Source: Deferribacter desulfuricans SSM1
GTDB lineage: Bacteria; Chrysiogenota; Deferribacteres; Deferribacterales; Deferribacteraceae
DNA: 64,000 nt
Reading direction: 5' to 3'
Assembly: GCF_000010985.1 (NCBI RefSeq)
Contig: NC_013939.1
Span: 310,001 to 374,000, forward strand
Position 1 is the stretch's first letter; each line of letters opens with the position of its first letter. The notes under the pieces are model-generated. The model saw only the letters and a program-made list of their open reading frames with translations. It had not been told where the DNA came from and made no database searches. Made by a program: the position numbers and the translations under genes. Shown one piece after another: positions 44,277 through 53,552 of this stretch.

Positions 44277-44423
44277 TGTGAGTCGTGGAATGAGATAAAA
44301 AATGGTATTTTTGAGTATATTGAGTGTTTTTATAATAGAAAGAGACTGCATTCAAAAATAGGTTATCATACTCCAAATGAAAGATATGAAAGGTTTTATG
44401 AGTTAAATAAAAATATTGCTTAA
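44277..44423 (+). pseudogene. IS3-family transposase, C-terminal relic
   Basis: The frame encodes ESWNEIKNGIFEYIECFYNR, then KRLHSKIGYHTPNERYERFY and ends at 44421-44423. This is the conserved C-terminus of IS3-family OrfB (the last part of the DDE domain, with the final catalytic Glu lost). No 5' part is seen upstream. The 44043-44276 stretch has no other gene. Confidence 0.7.
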
Positions 44424-44468
44424 CTTAATGTCTACAAAAAGGTTGCAATTCCACTTAACACTAATATA

Positions 44469-44503
44469 GAACATTGAACATTGAACCTTGAACCTTGAAC
44501 TTT
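44469..44503. repeat. Heptamer tandem array (GAACNTT)
   Basis: Five 7-base units (GAACATT twice, GAACCTT twice, GAACTTT) lie directly before the glmS ribosome site. This is a short-period array of the same kind as those at 41903 and 39742. Confidence 0.75.
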
Positions 44504-44519
44504 TTCTGAGGAGTTTCAA

Positions 44520-46334
44520 ATGTGTGGTATAGTTGCTTATAAAGGTGTAAGAAATGCAATTGATGTGTTATTTGAAGGGTTAAAACGATTAGAATATAGG
44601 GGTTATGATTCTGCAGGTTTAGCTTTTTTTGATAATAATTCTTTGTAAAGTATTAAAAGTGTCGGAAAATTAGTTAATTTGGGTGAGAAAATAAGCAATA
44701 TAGGTGTAAATTGCTCATTAGGTATAGGGCATACAAGATGGGCGACACACGGTAAGCCATCAGATGAAAACGCTCACCCACACAAATCCAAACGAATTGC
44801 TCTTGTCCATAATGGTATAATAGAAAATTACTTACAGTTAAAAAATGAGCTTATCGACAAAGGTTATGAATTTTCCTCTGAAACTGACACTGAGGTAATA
44901 GCTCATCTAATTGATAGCCTATATAAAGATAACCTTTTTGAAGCTGTCAAAAACGCAATAAAAAAATTAAAAGGCTCCTATGCAATAGCCGTAATTTCTG
45001 AAAATGAACCAGATAAAATAGTCGTGGCAAGATATGATAGCCCACTTGTCATAGGGGTTGGCGAAAATGAGATGTTTGCAGCAAGCGATATCCCTGCTGT
45101 GTTGAGTTATACAAGAAAGTTTATCTTTTTGGAAGAAGGGGATGTGGCAACACTCACAAAAAACTCTGTCTATATTGAAAATAACGGCAAAGAGGTAAAA
45201 AGGGAGATAAAGGTTATAGACTGGAATCCTGTGATGGCAGAAAAGGCCGGATACAAACACTTTATGCTAAAGGAGATTTATGAGCAGCCAAGAGCAATCA
45301 TAGATACAATAAGAGGGAAATACTCATTAGAAGAAGGTGAAATCTATTTCGGTGAAGTGGATTATGAAACAATAAAAGATATAGAAAAGATAACTATTGT
45401 GGCCTGTGGTACTAGCTGGCATGCAGGTCTTGTTGGTAAATTTTACATCGAAAATTTTGCAAAGATACCAGTAGAAGTAGATATAGCATCAGAATTTAGA
45501 TATAGAAACCCTATCGCTACAAATAAAACCCTTTTGATCCCCATATCTCAATCAGGGGAGACTGCAGATACAATAGCAGCTCTCAGGATGAGTAAAAAGA
45601 TGGGTGCGAAAGTTGTATCTATTTGCAATGTGGTGGGCTCCACAATAGCAAGGGAATCAGATGGAGTAATTTATACCCATGCTGGTCCAGAGATAGGTGT
45701 AGCATCAACAAAAGCTTTTACCACCCAGCTTGCTTCATTATTTCTTTTTGCATTATTCCTTGGTCAAAAGAAAGGGGTATTAGAAAAAAGTGAAATAAAA
45801 TCTATTTTAAACGATTTGATACAACTACCAGAAAAGATTGAAGAAGTTTTAAAACATGACAAACAGATAGAGGATATAGCAAAAGAGTTTGTAAGATATA
45901 AAAACTTTTTATATCTTGGAAGACATTACAATTATCCAATAGCCCTTGAAGGGGCTTTAAAATTAAAAGAGATTTCGTATATTCATGCTGAGGGTTACCC
46001 TGCAGGAGAGATGAAACATGGCCCAATAGCTCTGATAGACAAAGAGATGCCAGTATTTGTGTTGGGGACAAAATCCAGGGTATATGACAAGATACTTGCA
46101 AATGTTGAAGAGGTAAAGGCAAGGGATGGGATTGTGATATCCACTGTTACTAAAGGGGATAAAGATATCATATCCAAATCTGATTATAGTTTTATACTGC
46201 CAGTCACATTAGAAGAGCTTACCCCATTTTTAAACTCAATAGTAATTCAGCTTTTTGCATACCATGCGGCTAATCTGCTTGGGCTTGATGTGGATCAGCC
46301 AAGAAATCTTGCTAAAAGTGTGACGGTAGAATGA
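44520..46334 (+). pseudogene. glmS: Glucosamine-6-phosphate synthase, interrupted by TAA
   Basis: GlmS turns fructose-6-phosphate and glutamine into glucosamine-6-phosphate. ATG 44520, preceded by GAGGAG, encodes [20 protein letters not shown] with catalytic Cys2. In-frame TAA (44646-44648) falls after DNNSL, followed by SIKSVGKLVNLGEKI in the same frame and the complete remaining protein (LGIGHTRWATHGKPS, SIS domains, C-terminus QPRNLAKSVTVE). The stop probably replaces AAA (Lys). A frame restarting at TTG 44679 would lack the glutaminase Cys, so only ammonia-dependent activity could remain. Total length, 604 codons, is normal. Confidence 0.88.
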
Positions 46335-46394
46335 AAAAATTAAATGTTATTGAAAGTTAGTGATTAATATTTTATATAAAAGTAAGGAGAAAAA

Positions 46395-47582
46395 ATGAAT
46401 ATTTTAGAGTTGATTGGAAGAGATTCTGAATTATTTAAAGTAGATATAGAAAAAAATGAAAAGGAACTAGCAAATATTATAGGATTTTCATCATTTTTAG
46501 TAATAGGAGGAGCTGGAAGTATTGGTAGTGCGGTAGTAAAAGAGATTTTTAAAAGAAATCCTAAAAAACTTCATGTTGTTGATATAAGTGAAAATAATTT
46601 AGCAGAACTCGTAAGAGATATAAGAAGTTCATTAGGATATATAGATGGAGAGTTTAAAACTTATACAATAGATGTAGGAAGTGTTGAATATGATGCACTT
46701 ATAAAAGCAGATGGAAAATATGATTATGTATTAAACTTAAGTGCTTTAAAGCATGTAAGAAGTGAAAAGGACCCATTTACTTTAATGAGAATGATTGAAG
46801 TTAATATATTAAATACGGAAAAGACTTTAATTCAATCTATTGAAAATGGTGTAAAAAAATATTTTTGTGTATCAACTGATAAAGCTACAAATCCTGTTAA
46901 TATGATGGGTGCTAGTAAAAGAATTATGGAGCTTTTCTTAATGAGAAGAAGTTTAGAAATACCTGTTTCTACTGCAAGATTTGCAAATGTAGCGTTTAGT
47001 GATGGAAGTTTACTTTACTCTTTTAATAAAAGGCTTGAGAAACAACAACCGATTGTAGCTCCAAAAGATGTAAAAAGATATTTTGTAACACCAAAAGAAA
47101 GTGGTGAGCTTTGTTTAATGAGTACTATTTTTGGTGAAAATAGAGATATATTTTTTCCAAAATTAAGCGATAAACTTCATTTAATAACATTCGCTGAAAT
47201 TGCAATAAAGTATCTTAAAATGAAAGGATATGATCCTTATATTTGTGAAAGTGAAGAAGAAGCAAGAAAACTTGTAAAGACTCTTCCAAAAAAAGGAAAA
47301 TGGCCTTGTCTATTTACAATTAGTGATACAACAGGAGAAAAAGATTTTGAAGAGTTTTATACAAATGATAATATCATTGATTGGGATAGATTTGAAGGAA
47401 TTGGTATTATAAAAAACAAACCGATTTACGAGAAAGAAAAATTGAATTATTTTATAAAAAGAGTTGAAGAAATGAAAAAAAAATTAGAATGGAGCAAAAG
47501 AGAGATTGTAGAACTTTTTGAATATATGTTGCCAGAATTTTATCATCTTGAGAAAGGAAAGTATTTAGATGATAAAATGTAA
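46395..47582 (+). CDS. UDP-sugar 4,6-dehydratase-like SDR (CapD/FlaA1 group)
   Basis: The 395-residue extended SDR has a Rossmann motif, FLVIGGAGSIGSAVVKEIF (about residues 34-52), with VSTDKATNPVNMMGASKRIM (about 158-177), the site replacing the usual YxxxK. This group dehydrates UDP- or GDP-HexNAc at C4/C6, the first step to bacillosamine-type and nonulosonic acids. Its stop overlaps the aminotransferase start. The N-terminal 30 residues form a helical extension that is soluble, unlike membrane-bound PglF. Confidence 0.85.
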   Translation: MNILELIGRDSELFKVDIEKNEKELANIIGFSSFLVIGGAGSIGSAVVKEIFKRNPKKLHVVDISENNLAELVRDIRSSLGYIDGEFKTYTIDVGSVEYDALIKADGKYDYVLNLSALKHVRSEKDPFTLMRMIEVNILNTEKTLIQSIENGVKKYFCVSTDKATNPVNMMGASKRIMELFLMRRSLEIPVSTARFANVAFSDGSLLYSFNKRLEKQQPIVAPKDVKRYFVTPKESGELCLMSTIFGENRDIFFPKLSDKLHLITFAEIAIKYLKMKGYDPYICESEEEARKLVKTLPKKGKWPCLFTISDTTGEKDFEEFYTNDNIIDWDRFEGIGIIKNKPIYEKEKLNYFIKRVEEMKKKLEWSKREIVELFEYMLPEFYHLEKGKYLDDKM

Positions 47583-48714
47583 AAAGATTATAACTTTTAT
47601 AAAAGAGTTGTATAAAAAAGATGTTGTAGGTCTTCATGAGCCTGTTTTTGTAGGTCATGAAAAAAAATATGTTTTAGATACAATTGAATCTACTTTTGTT
47701 TCTTCTGTAGGTGAATATGTAAACGAATTCGAAAGAAAAATTGCAGAATATACAGGAGCAAAATATGCAATAGCAACTGTTAATGGAATTTCTGCCTTGC
47801 ACATAGCCTTACTTTTATCTGGAGTAGGAGAAAATAGTGAGGTAATAACACAACCTATTACATTTGTGGCTACCTGTAATGCTATAAGATATTGTGGTGC
47901 TGAGCCTGTCTTTGTAGATGTTGATTTAGACACTCTTGGTATGTCTTCTGAAAGTTTAGAATATTTTCTGAAAAAATTTGTTGAATTTGATAAAAATGGA
48001 AATCCAATAAACAAAGAAACAAAAAGAAAAATAACAGCTTGTGTTCCTATGCATACATTTGGACATCCTGTTAAAATCGACCAAATAGTTGAACTATGTA
48101 AAAAATATAACATACCGGTAGTTGAAGATGCAGCCGAAAGTCTTGGAAGTTTTTATAAAAGTAAACATACAGGAACGTTTGGTAAATTAGGTATTTTAAG
48201 TTTTAACGGAAACAAAATTATAACAACTGGTGGCGGAGGAATGATTTTAACTAATGATGAAGATTTAGCAAAAAGTGCAAAACATCTTACAACAACAGCA
48301 AAAGTCCCCCATCCTTATGAATATTTTCACGATGAAGTTGGATACAATTACAGAATGCCAAATTTAAATGCTGCTCTTGGGCTTGCTCAAATGGAAAAAC
48401 TTGAAATGTTTATAAATATAAAAAGAAAAATAGCACATGAATATAAAAACTTTTTTGAAAATTTAGGGATACAATCTTTTACAGAACCTGAATATAGTCG
48501 CTCTAACTACTGGCTCAATGCAATATTTTTGAAAAGTAAAACCGAAAGAGATAAATTTTTAGAAATAACAAATAAAAATAAAGTTCAAACAAGACCTGTA
48601 TGGACATTGATGTATAAACTTCCTATGTATGAAAATTGTTTTAAAATTGATACTACAAATGCTGAGTATATAGAAGAAAGAGTTGTAAATATACCAAGTG
48701 GAGTTAATGTATGA
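47569..48714 (+). CDS. legC: LegC-type PLP aminotransferase
   Basis: The 381-residue DegT/DnrJ-family aminotransferase puts an amino group at C4 of the keto-sugar. ATVNGISALHIALLLSGV (about residues 67-84), EDAAESLGSFYKSKHTGTFG and the PLP Lys in SFNGNKIITTGGGGM (about 212-226) are standard. The LegC subgroup fits the N-terminal FIKELYKKDVVGLHEPVFVG. It overlaps the dehydratase gene by 14 bases. Confidence 0.87.
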   Translation: MIKCKKIITFIKELYKKDVVGLHEPVFVGHEKKYVLDTIESTFVSSVGEYVNEFERKIAEYTGAKYAIATVNGISALHIALLLSGVGENSEVITQPITFVATCNAIRYCGAEPVFVDVDLDTLGMSSESLEYFLKKFVEFDKNGNPINKETKRKITACVPMHTFGHPVKIDQIVELCKKYNIPVVEDAAESLGSFYKSKHTGTFGKLGILSFNGNKIITTGGGGMILTNDEDLAKSAKHLTTTAKVPHPYEYFHDEVGYNYRMPNLNAALGLAQMEKLEMFINIKRKIAHEYKNFFENLGIQSFTEPEYSRSNYWLNAIFLKSKTERDKFLEITNKNKVQTRPVWTLMYKLPMYENCFKIDTTNAEYIEERVVNIPSGVNV

Positions 48715-49376
48715 AAAAAGTAGCAATCTTTGCAAAAAAAAGAATAGGTTTAATAGATATCATTAACCATATTAAATTATATACAAAAGAAATTGATTTA
48801 TTTATAGGTGATATTAATAACCCTTTTCCTGAAGAAGCTAAAAGAAAAATTTATGATTTGGTAATTTCATATTCTTCTCCTTGGATAATTCAAAAAAAGG
48901 TTTTAACTAACACGAGGGATTATAATATAAACTTTCATCCTGGGCCACCTGAGTATCCAGGTATAGGTTGTTATAACTTTGCTTTATATAATAATGAAAA
49001 ATTATATGGAGTAACAGCTCATATTATGGAAGAAAAAGTTGATTCAGGAAGAATTATTAAAGTTAAAAGATTTCCTATTTTTGAGGAAGATGATGTCGAG
49101 TCTTTAATAAATAGAACATATATATTTATGCTAGAATTGGCAAAAGAGGTAATTGATGATTATTTTGATGATTATTCTTTAAATTTTACAGATGAAAATT
49201 GGAAAAGAAAACCCTATACAAGAAAAGATTTTGAATTTTTAAGAAAAATAGATATTTCAATGGATAAGGGGGAAATAATAAGAAGATTAAAAGCAACTAC
49301 ATATAAAGATTATCCATCTATTTACATAGAACATCATGGATTTATCTTTGAATATAAAAATAAAGCAAAGAGGTAA
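48711..49376 (+). CDS. Sugar N-formyltransferase
   Basis: The 221-residue protein is a formyltransferase of the Met-tRNA formyltransferase fold. NINFHPGPPEYPG (about residues 71-83) has the catalytic Asn and His, and EEKVDSGRIIKV (about 107-118) has the catalytic Asp. It would move a formyl group from 10-formyl-tetrahydrofolate to a sugar amine. Between LegC and NeuB its likely target is the C4 amine, giving a 7-N-formyl nonulosonic acid. Position supports that; the substrate is an inference. Confidence 0.82.
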   Translation: MKKVAIFAKKRIGLIDIINHIKLYTKEIDLFIGDINNPFPEEAKRKIYDLVISYSSPWIIQKKVLTNTRDYNINFHPGPPEYPGIGCYNFALYNNEKLYGVTAHIMEEKVDSGRIIKVKRFPIFEEDDVESLINRTYIFMLELAKEVIDDYFDDYSLNFTDENWKRKPYTRKDFEFLRKIDISMDKGEIIRRLKATTYKDYPSIYIEHHGFIFEYKNKAKR

Positions 49377-49382
49377 TATGTA

Positions 49383-50399
49383 ATGAAAACCTTCATTATA
49401 GCAGAAGCAGGTGTCAATCATAACGGAAAACTAGATTTAGCTAAAAAACTTATAGATGTAGCTGTTGAAGCAGGGGCTGATGCTGTCAAGTTTCAAACAT
49501 TTAAAACTGAGGAAGTTATTAGCGAAATTGCACCTATGGCAGAATATCAAAAGAAAAATATAGGTGAAGAAAAACCCCAAATAGAAATGGTAAAAGAACT
49601 TGAGCTTTCATTCAATGATTTTGAAGAGCTTAAAACTTATTGTGATAGAAAAGGAATAAAGTTTTTATCTACTCCTTTTGATATAGAAAGTGCAGGATTT
49701 TTAAAAGATTTAGGACTAGAAATATTTAAAATACCATCAGGAGAAATAACAAATTATCTCTTATTAAGAGAAATAGGAAGTTATAGAAAAAAAGTTATAC
49801 TTTCTACTGGTATGGCAGAATTAGGAGAGATTGAAGATGCTTTAGATATTTTAATGGAGAATGGAACAAAAAGAGAAGATATAACTGTTTTACATTGTAA
49901 TACCGAATACCCTACACCTATGGAAGATGTAAATTTGAAGGCTATGCTTACTATAAAAGAAGCATTTAAAGTAAATATTGGATACTCAGACCATACACTT
50001 GGAATAGAAGTTCCAATTGCGGCTGTAGCTCTTGGGGCTTCAGTTATAGAAAAACATTTTACACTTGATAAAAATTTACCTGGACCAGACCACAAAGCAA
50101 GTTTAGAGCCAAATGAATTAAAAGCTATGGTCAAAGCAATAAGAAATATAGAAAAAGCATTAGGAAATGGAATTAAAAAACCTTCAAAAAGTGAGTTAAA
50201 AAACAGAGATATAGCAAGGAAATATATAGTTGCAAAGCGAGATATGAAAAAAGGAGAAATATTATCAGAAGAAAACTTGACAGTTAAAAGAACAGGAAAA
50301 AAAGGCATATCCCCTATGAGATGGGGTGAAATAATTGGCTTAAAAGCACCAAGAGATTTTAAAAAAGGTGAAATTATTATGGAAGGAGGAAAAGAGTAA
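49383..50399 (+). CDS. neuB: N-acetylneuraminate/legionaminate synthase
   Basis: The 338-residue enzyme condenses phosphoenolpyruvate with a six-carbon N-acetylated sugar to give a nonulosonic acid. The TIM barrel begins IIAEAGVNHNGKLDLAKKLI and includes GADAVKFQTFKTEEV. The conserved HCNTEYPTPMEDVNL and GYSDHTLGIEVPIAAVALGA are present. The C-terminal SAF antifreeze-like domain (residues about 280-335) follows. With LegC and the NeuC homologue it is more likely the LegI type than the sialic acid type. Confidence 0.9.
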   Translation: MKTFIIAEAGVNHNGKLDLAKKLIDVAVEAGADAVKFQTFKTEEVISEIAPMAEYQKKNIGEEKPQIEMVKELELSFNDFEELKTYCDRKGIKFLSTPFDIESAGFLKDLGLEIFKIPSGEITNYLLLREIGSYRKKVILSTGMAELGEIEDALDILMENGTKREDITVLHCNTEYPTPMEDVNLKAMLTIKEAFKVNIGYSDHTLGIEVPIAAVALGASVIEKHFTLDKNLPGPDHKASLEPNELKAMVKAIRNIEKALGNGIKKPSKSELKNRDIARKYIVAKRDMKKGEILSEENLTVKRTGKKGISPMRWGEIIGLKAPRDFKKGEIIMEGGKE

Positions 50400-50701
50400 T
50401 GCAAGATAGGATACAAGATATTATTATTCATTCATTGAAAGAATTAAACGAGGAATTAGAAAAAGTAGAATTAGAAAATCCAACAATTGAGACAAGATTG
50501 TATGGGGTAGATGGAGTATTAGATAGTTTGGCATTAGTAACATTGATAACAGATTTAGAAGAAAAAATATCCGAGGAATTTGGGAAAAATATAACTTTAG
50601 CTGATGAAAGAGCTATGAGCCAAAGAAGATCACCATTTAGGGATGTAAAGAGTTTAGTAGAGTATATAGAAATTCTTTTGAAAGAGGAAAATGATGAGTA
50701 A
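50399..50701 (+). CDS. Acyl carrier protein
   Basis: The 100-residue helical protein carries the phosphopantetheine motif DGVLDSLALV with Ser43 as the attachment site. It overlaps the neuB stop by 1 base and the following SDR start by 11 bases. A stand-alone ACP in a surface sugar locus implies that an acyl group is activated here and handed to a sugar. Confidence 0.85.
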   Translation: MQDRIQDIIIHSLKELNEELEKVELENPTIETRLYGVDGVLDSLALVTLITDLEEKISEEFGKNITLADERAMSQRRSPFRDVKSLVEYIEILLKEENDE

Positions 50702-51395
50702 AGTTTTTATAATTACAGGTACAAGGAAAGGGATAGGAAGAGAGTTAGCAAATTATTATCTGGATAAAGGATATGTCGTAGTTGGATGTAGTAGAGGAGA
50801 GAGTTCAATAGAACATAAAAACTACAGGCATTATTCATTAGATGTTTCAGATGAGAGTAAAATTATTGAGATGATAATAATGACGAAGAAAGAATTTGGG
50901 AAAATAGATATTTTGCTTAATAATGCAGGGATTGCATCAATGAATCATATAATAACAACACCATATAAAACAGCTCAGAACATATTTTCAACAAACTTTT
51001 TTGGGACATTTCTTTTTCTAAGAGAAGTTGCAAAAGTGATGGTAAAACAAAGGTGGGGAAGAATAGTAAATTTTACAACAGTTGCAACTCCACTTAGATT
51101 AGAGGGTGAAGCGATGTATGCAGCAAGTAAAGCTGCTATAGAAAACTTAACGCAAATAACAGCCAGAGAATTAGCAGATTTTGGTATAACAGTGAATGCG
51201 TTAGGCCCAACACCAGTTCCAACAGATTTGATAAAAAATGTTCCAAAAGAAAAGATGGATGCTTTACTTAATAGACAAGCTATAAAAAGATTTGGTGAAT
51301 TCAAAGATATAGTAAATGTTATAGATTTTTTTATTGATGAAAGGAGTGATTTTATTACAGGACAGATTATATATTTAGGTGGGGTAAATGGGTAG
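50691..51395 (+). CDS. Short-chain dehydrogenase/reductase (FabG-like)
   Basis: The 234-residue SDR has an NAD(P) motif, FIITGTRKGIGRELANYY (about residues 6-23), LLNNAGIASMNHII, and the catalytic YAASKAAIENL (YxxxK, about residues 143-153). It is close to FabG-like 3-oxoacyl reductases, which fits the neighbouring ACP and acyl ligase. A role in reducing an ACP-bound acyl group or a keto sugar are both possible. Confidence 0.82.
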   Translation: MMSKVFIITGTRKGIGRELANYYLDKGYVVVGCSRGESSIEHKNYRHYSLDVSDESKIIEMIIMTKKEFGKIDILLNNAGIASMNHIITTPYKTAQNIFSTNFFGTFLFLREVAKVMVKQRWGRIVNFTTVATPLRLEGEAMYAASKAAIENLTQITARELADFGITVNALGPTPVPTDLIKNVPKEKMDALLNRQAIKRFGEFKDIVNVIDFFIDERSDFITGQIIYLGGVNG

Positions 51396-52737
51396 TTGGC
51401 TAATAGAAAAGTTCAAAGATTTTGATTCAAAAATTGCAATTTTATACAATGATAAAAAATATACTTATAGAGAACTTTATGAAAAAATAAGGGAATTTCT
51501 AAGTTTTTTTCAGGGAAAAAATATAAAAAAAGGTGAAGTAGTAGCATTATTAGGAAATTATTCATTTGAAAATTTAGCTTTACTTTTAGCTCTAAAAGAG
51601 AACAAAAATATTATTGTTCCTATAACTTCAACTAAAGAACATGAAATTCAAGAAAGACTTAAAGAAGGAAATGTTGATAAAGTATTAAAAATAGAAAATA
51701 GTTTAATAAAAGTTCAAGAATTAGATAGCAATGAAAAACATCTACTAATAAAAAAACTACAAGAAAAAGGAAAATCAGGACTTATTTTGTTTAGTAGTGG
51801 AAGCACAGGGAAGCCAAAAGCAATGATCCACGATTTTGATAACTTAGTAGATAGCTATGAAGGAAGGAAAGAAAAGAACATAAATACATTAATTTTCCTA
51901 TCCTTTGATCATATTGGAGGAATAGACACCATCTTTAGACAGTTTTCTATAGGTGGAACCATTACAATTCCCTATAGTAGATCTCCAGATGCAATTTGCA
52001 AAGTAATAGAGAAACATCAAGTAAATGTATTGCCAGCATCTCCAACTTTTTTAAACTTACTTTTGATAAGTGGAATATATAAAGAGTACGACTTAAGTTC
52101 ATTAAACATAATTGCTTTTGGTGCAGAACCAATGCCAGAATATTTATTGAAGGAATTAAAGAAAACTTTTCCAAAAGTTAATTTTCAGCAAAAATATGGA
52201 ACAAGTGAAACAAATGCTGTAAAAGTGATTAATAAAAATAATAATGGGTTATATATAAAAATAGATGACCTAAACATAGAGTATAAAATAGTTGATGATG
52301 AATTATGGCTAAGGAGCAAAACTCAGATATTAGGGTATCTAAATGCACCAATGGATAGTTTTACAGAAGATGGGTGGTTTAGGACAGGGGATTTAGTTGA
52401 GGTTAAGCAAGATGGATATTTAAAAATAATAGGTAGAAGTAAAGAAATTATCAATGTAGGTGGAGAGAAAGTATTACCACAAGAAGTAGAGAATGTTATT
52501 TTAGAATTAGATGAAGTTGTAGATGTAATGGTTTACGGAGAAAGTAATCCAATTACAGGGCAGACAGTAGTAGCAGATATAGTATTAAAAGACGGAATAG
52601 ATAAAAAAGAAGCCAAAAAATTGATAAGAAAACATTGCCGAAGTAAGTTAGACAATTATAAAGTACCTACAAAGATTAATTTTGTAGAAAAAATTAGTTT
52701 TGGAGATAGATTTAAAAAAATTAGGAGAAAAAGTTGA
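51388..52737 (+). CDS. AMP-dependent acyl-activating enzyme
   Basis: The 449-residue adenylate-forming enzyme has the AMP-binding motif GLILFSSGSTGKPKAMIHDF (residues 131-150), YGTSETNAVK, the GWFRTGDLVEVKQDGYLKIIGR stretch (in two halves) and a C-terminal hinge with KIINVGGEKVLPQEVE. It would activate a carboxylic acid with ATP and load it on the ACP encoded two genes upstream. It overlaps both its neighbours by a few bases, so the module is tightly coupled. Confidence 0.85.
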   Translation: MGSWLIEKFKDFDSKIAILYNDKKYTYRELYEKIREFLSFFQGKNIKKGEVVALLGNYSFENLALLLALKENKNIIVPITSTKEHEIQERLKEGNVDKVLKIENSLIKVQELDSNEKHLLIKKLQEKGKSGLILFSSGSTGKPKAMIHDFDNLVDSYEGRKEKNINTLIFLSFDHIGGIDTIFRQFSIGGTITIPYSRSPDAICKVIEKHQVNVLPASPTFLNLLLISGIYKEYDLSSLNIIAFGAEPMPEYLLKELKKTFPKVNFQQKYGTSETNAVKVINKNNNGLYIKIDDLNIEYKIVDDELWLRSKTQILGYLNAPMDSFTEDGWFRTGDLVEVKQDGYLKIIGRSKEIINVGGEKVLPQEVENVILELDEVVDVMVYGESNPITGQTVVADIVLKDGIDKKEAKKLIRKHCRSKLDNYKVPTKINFVEKISFGDRFKKIRRKS

Positions 52738-53552
52738 TAACTTATATGTTATTAACAAAAATAGAAGATAAATATAAAATAAAAGGATTTTTTCAAGAGT
52801 TTTTTTATAAGGTTTATTCAAAGATTTTAGATGACTCCATTTGGGAACATCAATTCATTCACTCTCCATATGATGATTCGCCTTTATTTTTAGCTTTTGA
52901 TGATAAAAAAATAGTAGGCTCTGCTCTTATGATAAAACATAAAATTCTATTGAATAACAAAATATATAATTATTATCTTTTTACAACATCTGCAATAGAT
53001 CCAAATTATAGAAATAAAGGAGTTTATTTAGAACTATTAAATATGCAAAAAAAATATGCAAAGGACACAAAAAAGGATTTTATTTTAGCCTTTCCTAATA
53101 AAATAGCATATAATGCTATTAAGATACTCGGTGGATTTAAAGATGTTTCACAAGAAAAGATAGTAAAAACAAATATTAATAATATAAATTTAAATAGCTT
53201 TTGTAACCATATTATAGAAGATAAAGAATTTTTAAGATGGAGATTTGAACATAAAAATTATAACTTTATAAAAATAGATGAAAAAATATTGGTAGTAAAA
53301 AAATATAAAGATTCCTTTGATATATTGTCTTCACTTTATATAGATAGTATAAATAATGATGTGATACCAAGTAATAAATTTATTAATATAAATAACTTAA
53401 AAAGCTGTCATGTATTAGAGAAACATACTATTAATAAGAACTTAAACCAGTTTATAAATTATTATAATGCAACTATTTATTTGATAAATAATAAAATTGA
53501 CTTTAATAAAAATAAAATGTGTATTAATTTGTTAATGTCGGATGTGTTCTGA
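52734..53552 (+). CDS. GNAT-family acyltransferase (putative)
   Basis: The 272-residue protein has a GNAT-like core: LFTTSAIDPNYRNKGVYLEL (about residues 83-102) with the pyrophosphate-binding R/K-N-K-G-V loop, then FILAFPNKIAYNAIKILGGF. It starts with TTG behind GGAG and overlaps the ligase gene by 4 bases. It may transfer the ACP-bound acyl group to an amino sugar. The second half (about 150-272) is not recognised. Confidence 0.68.
   Translation: MITYMLLTKIEDKYKIKGFFQEFFYKVYSKILDDSIWEHQFIHSPYDDSPLFLAFDDKKIVGSALMIKHKILLNNKIYNYYLFTTSAIDPNYRNKGVYLELLNMQKKYAKDTKKDFILAFPNKIAYNAIKILGGFKDVSQEKIVKTNINNINLNSFCNHIIEDKEFLRWRFEHKNYNFIKIDEKILVVKKYKDSFDILSSLYIDSINNDVIPSNKFININNLKSCHVLEKHTINKNLNQFINYYNATIYLINNKIDFNKNKMCINLLMSDVF

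Noticed and set aside
44469-44520. glmS riboswitch-ribozyme before glmS
   Set aside because: The leader is a heptamer array and ribosome site with no conserved ribozyme core.
43797-44648. TAA read as an amino acid in this organism
   Set aside because: Most genes in the window end with TAA at the expected family length, so a general reassignment is excluded.
47655-48113. A 152-codon minus-strand frame opposite legC
   Set aside because: It overlaps the conserved cofactor region of the aminotransferase and shows no recognisable domain.
49781-50431. A 216-codon open frame on the minus strand opposite neuB
   Set aside because: It is the complement of a well-supported NeuB gene, has no family features and no ribosome site; AT-rich coding strands often leave long antisense frames open.
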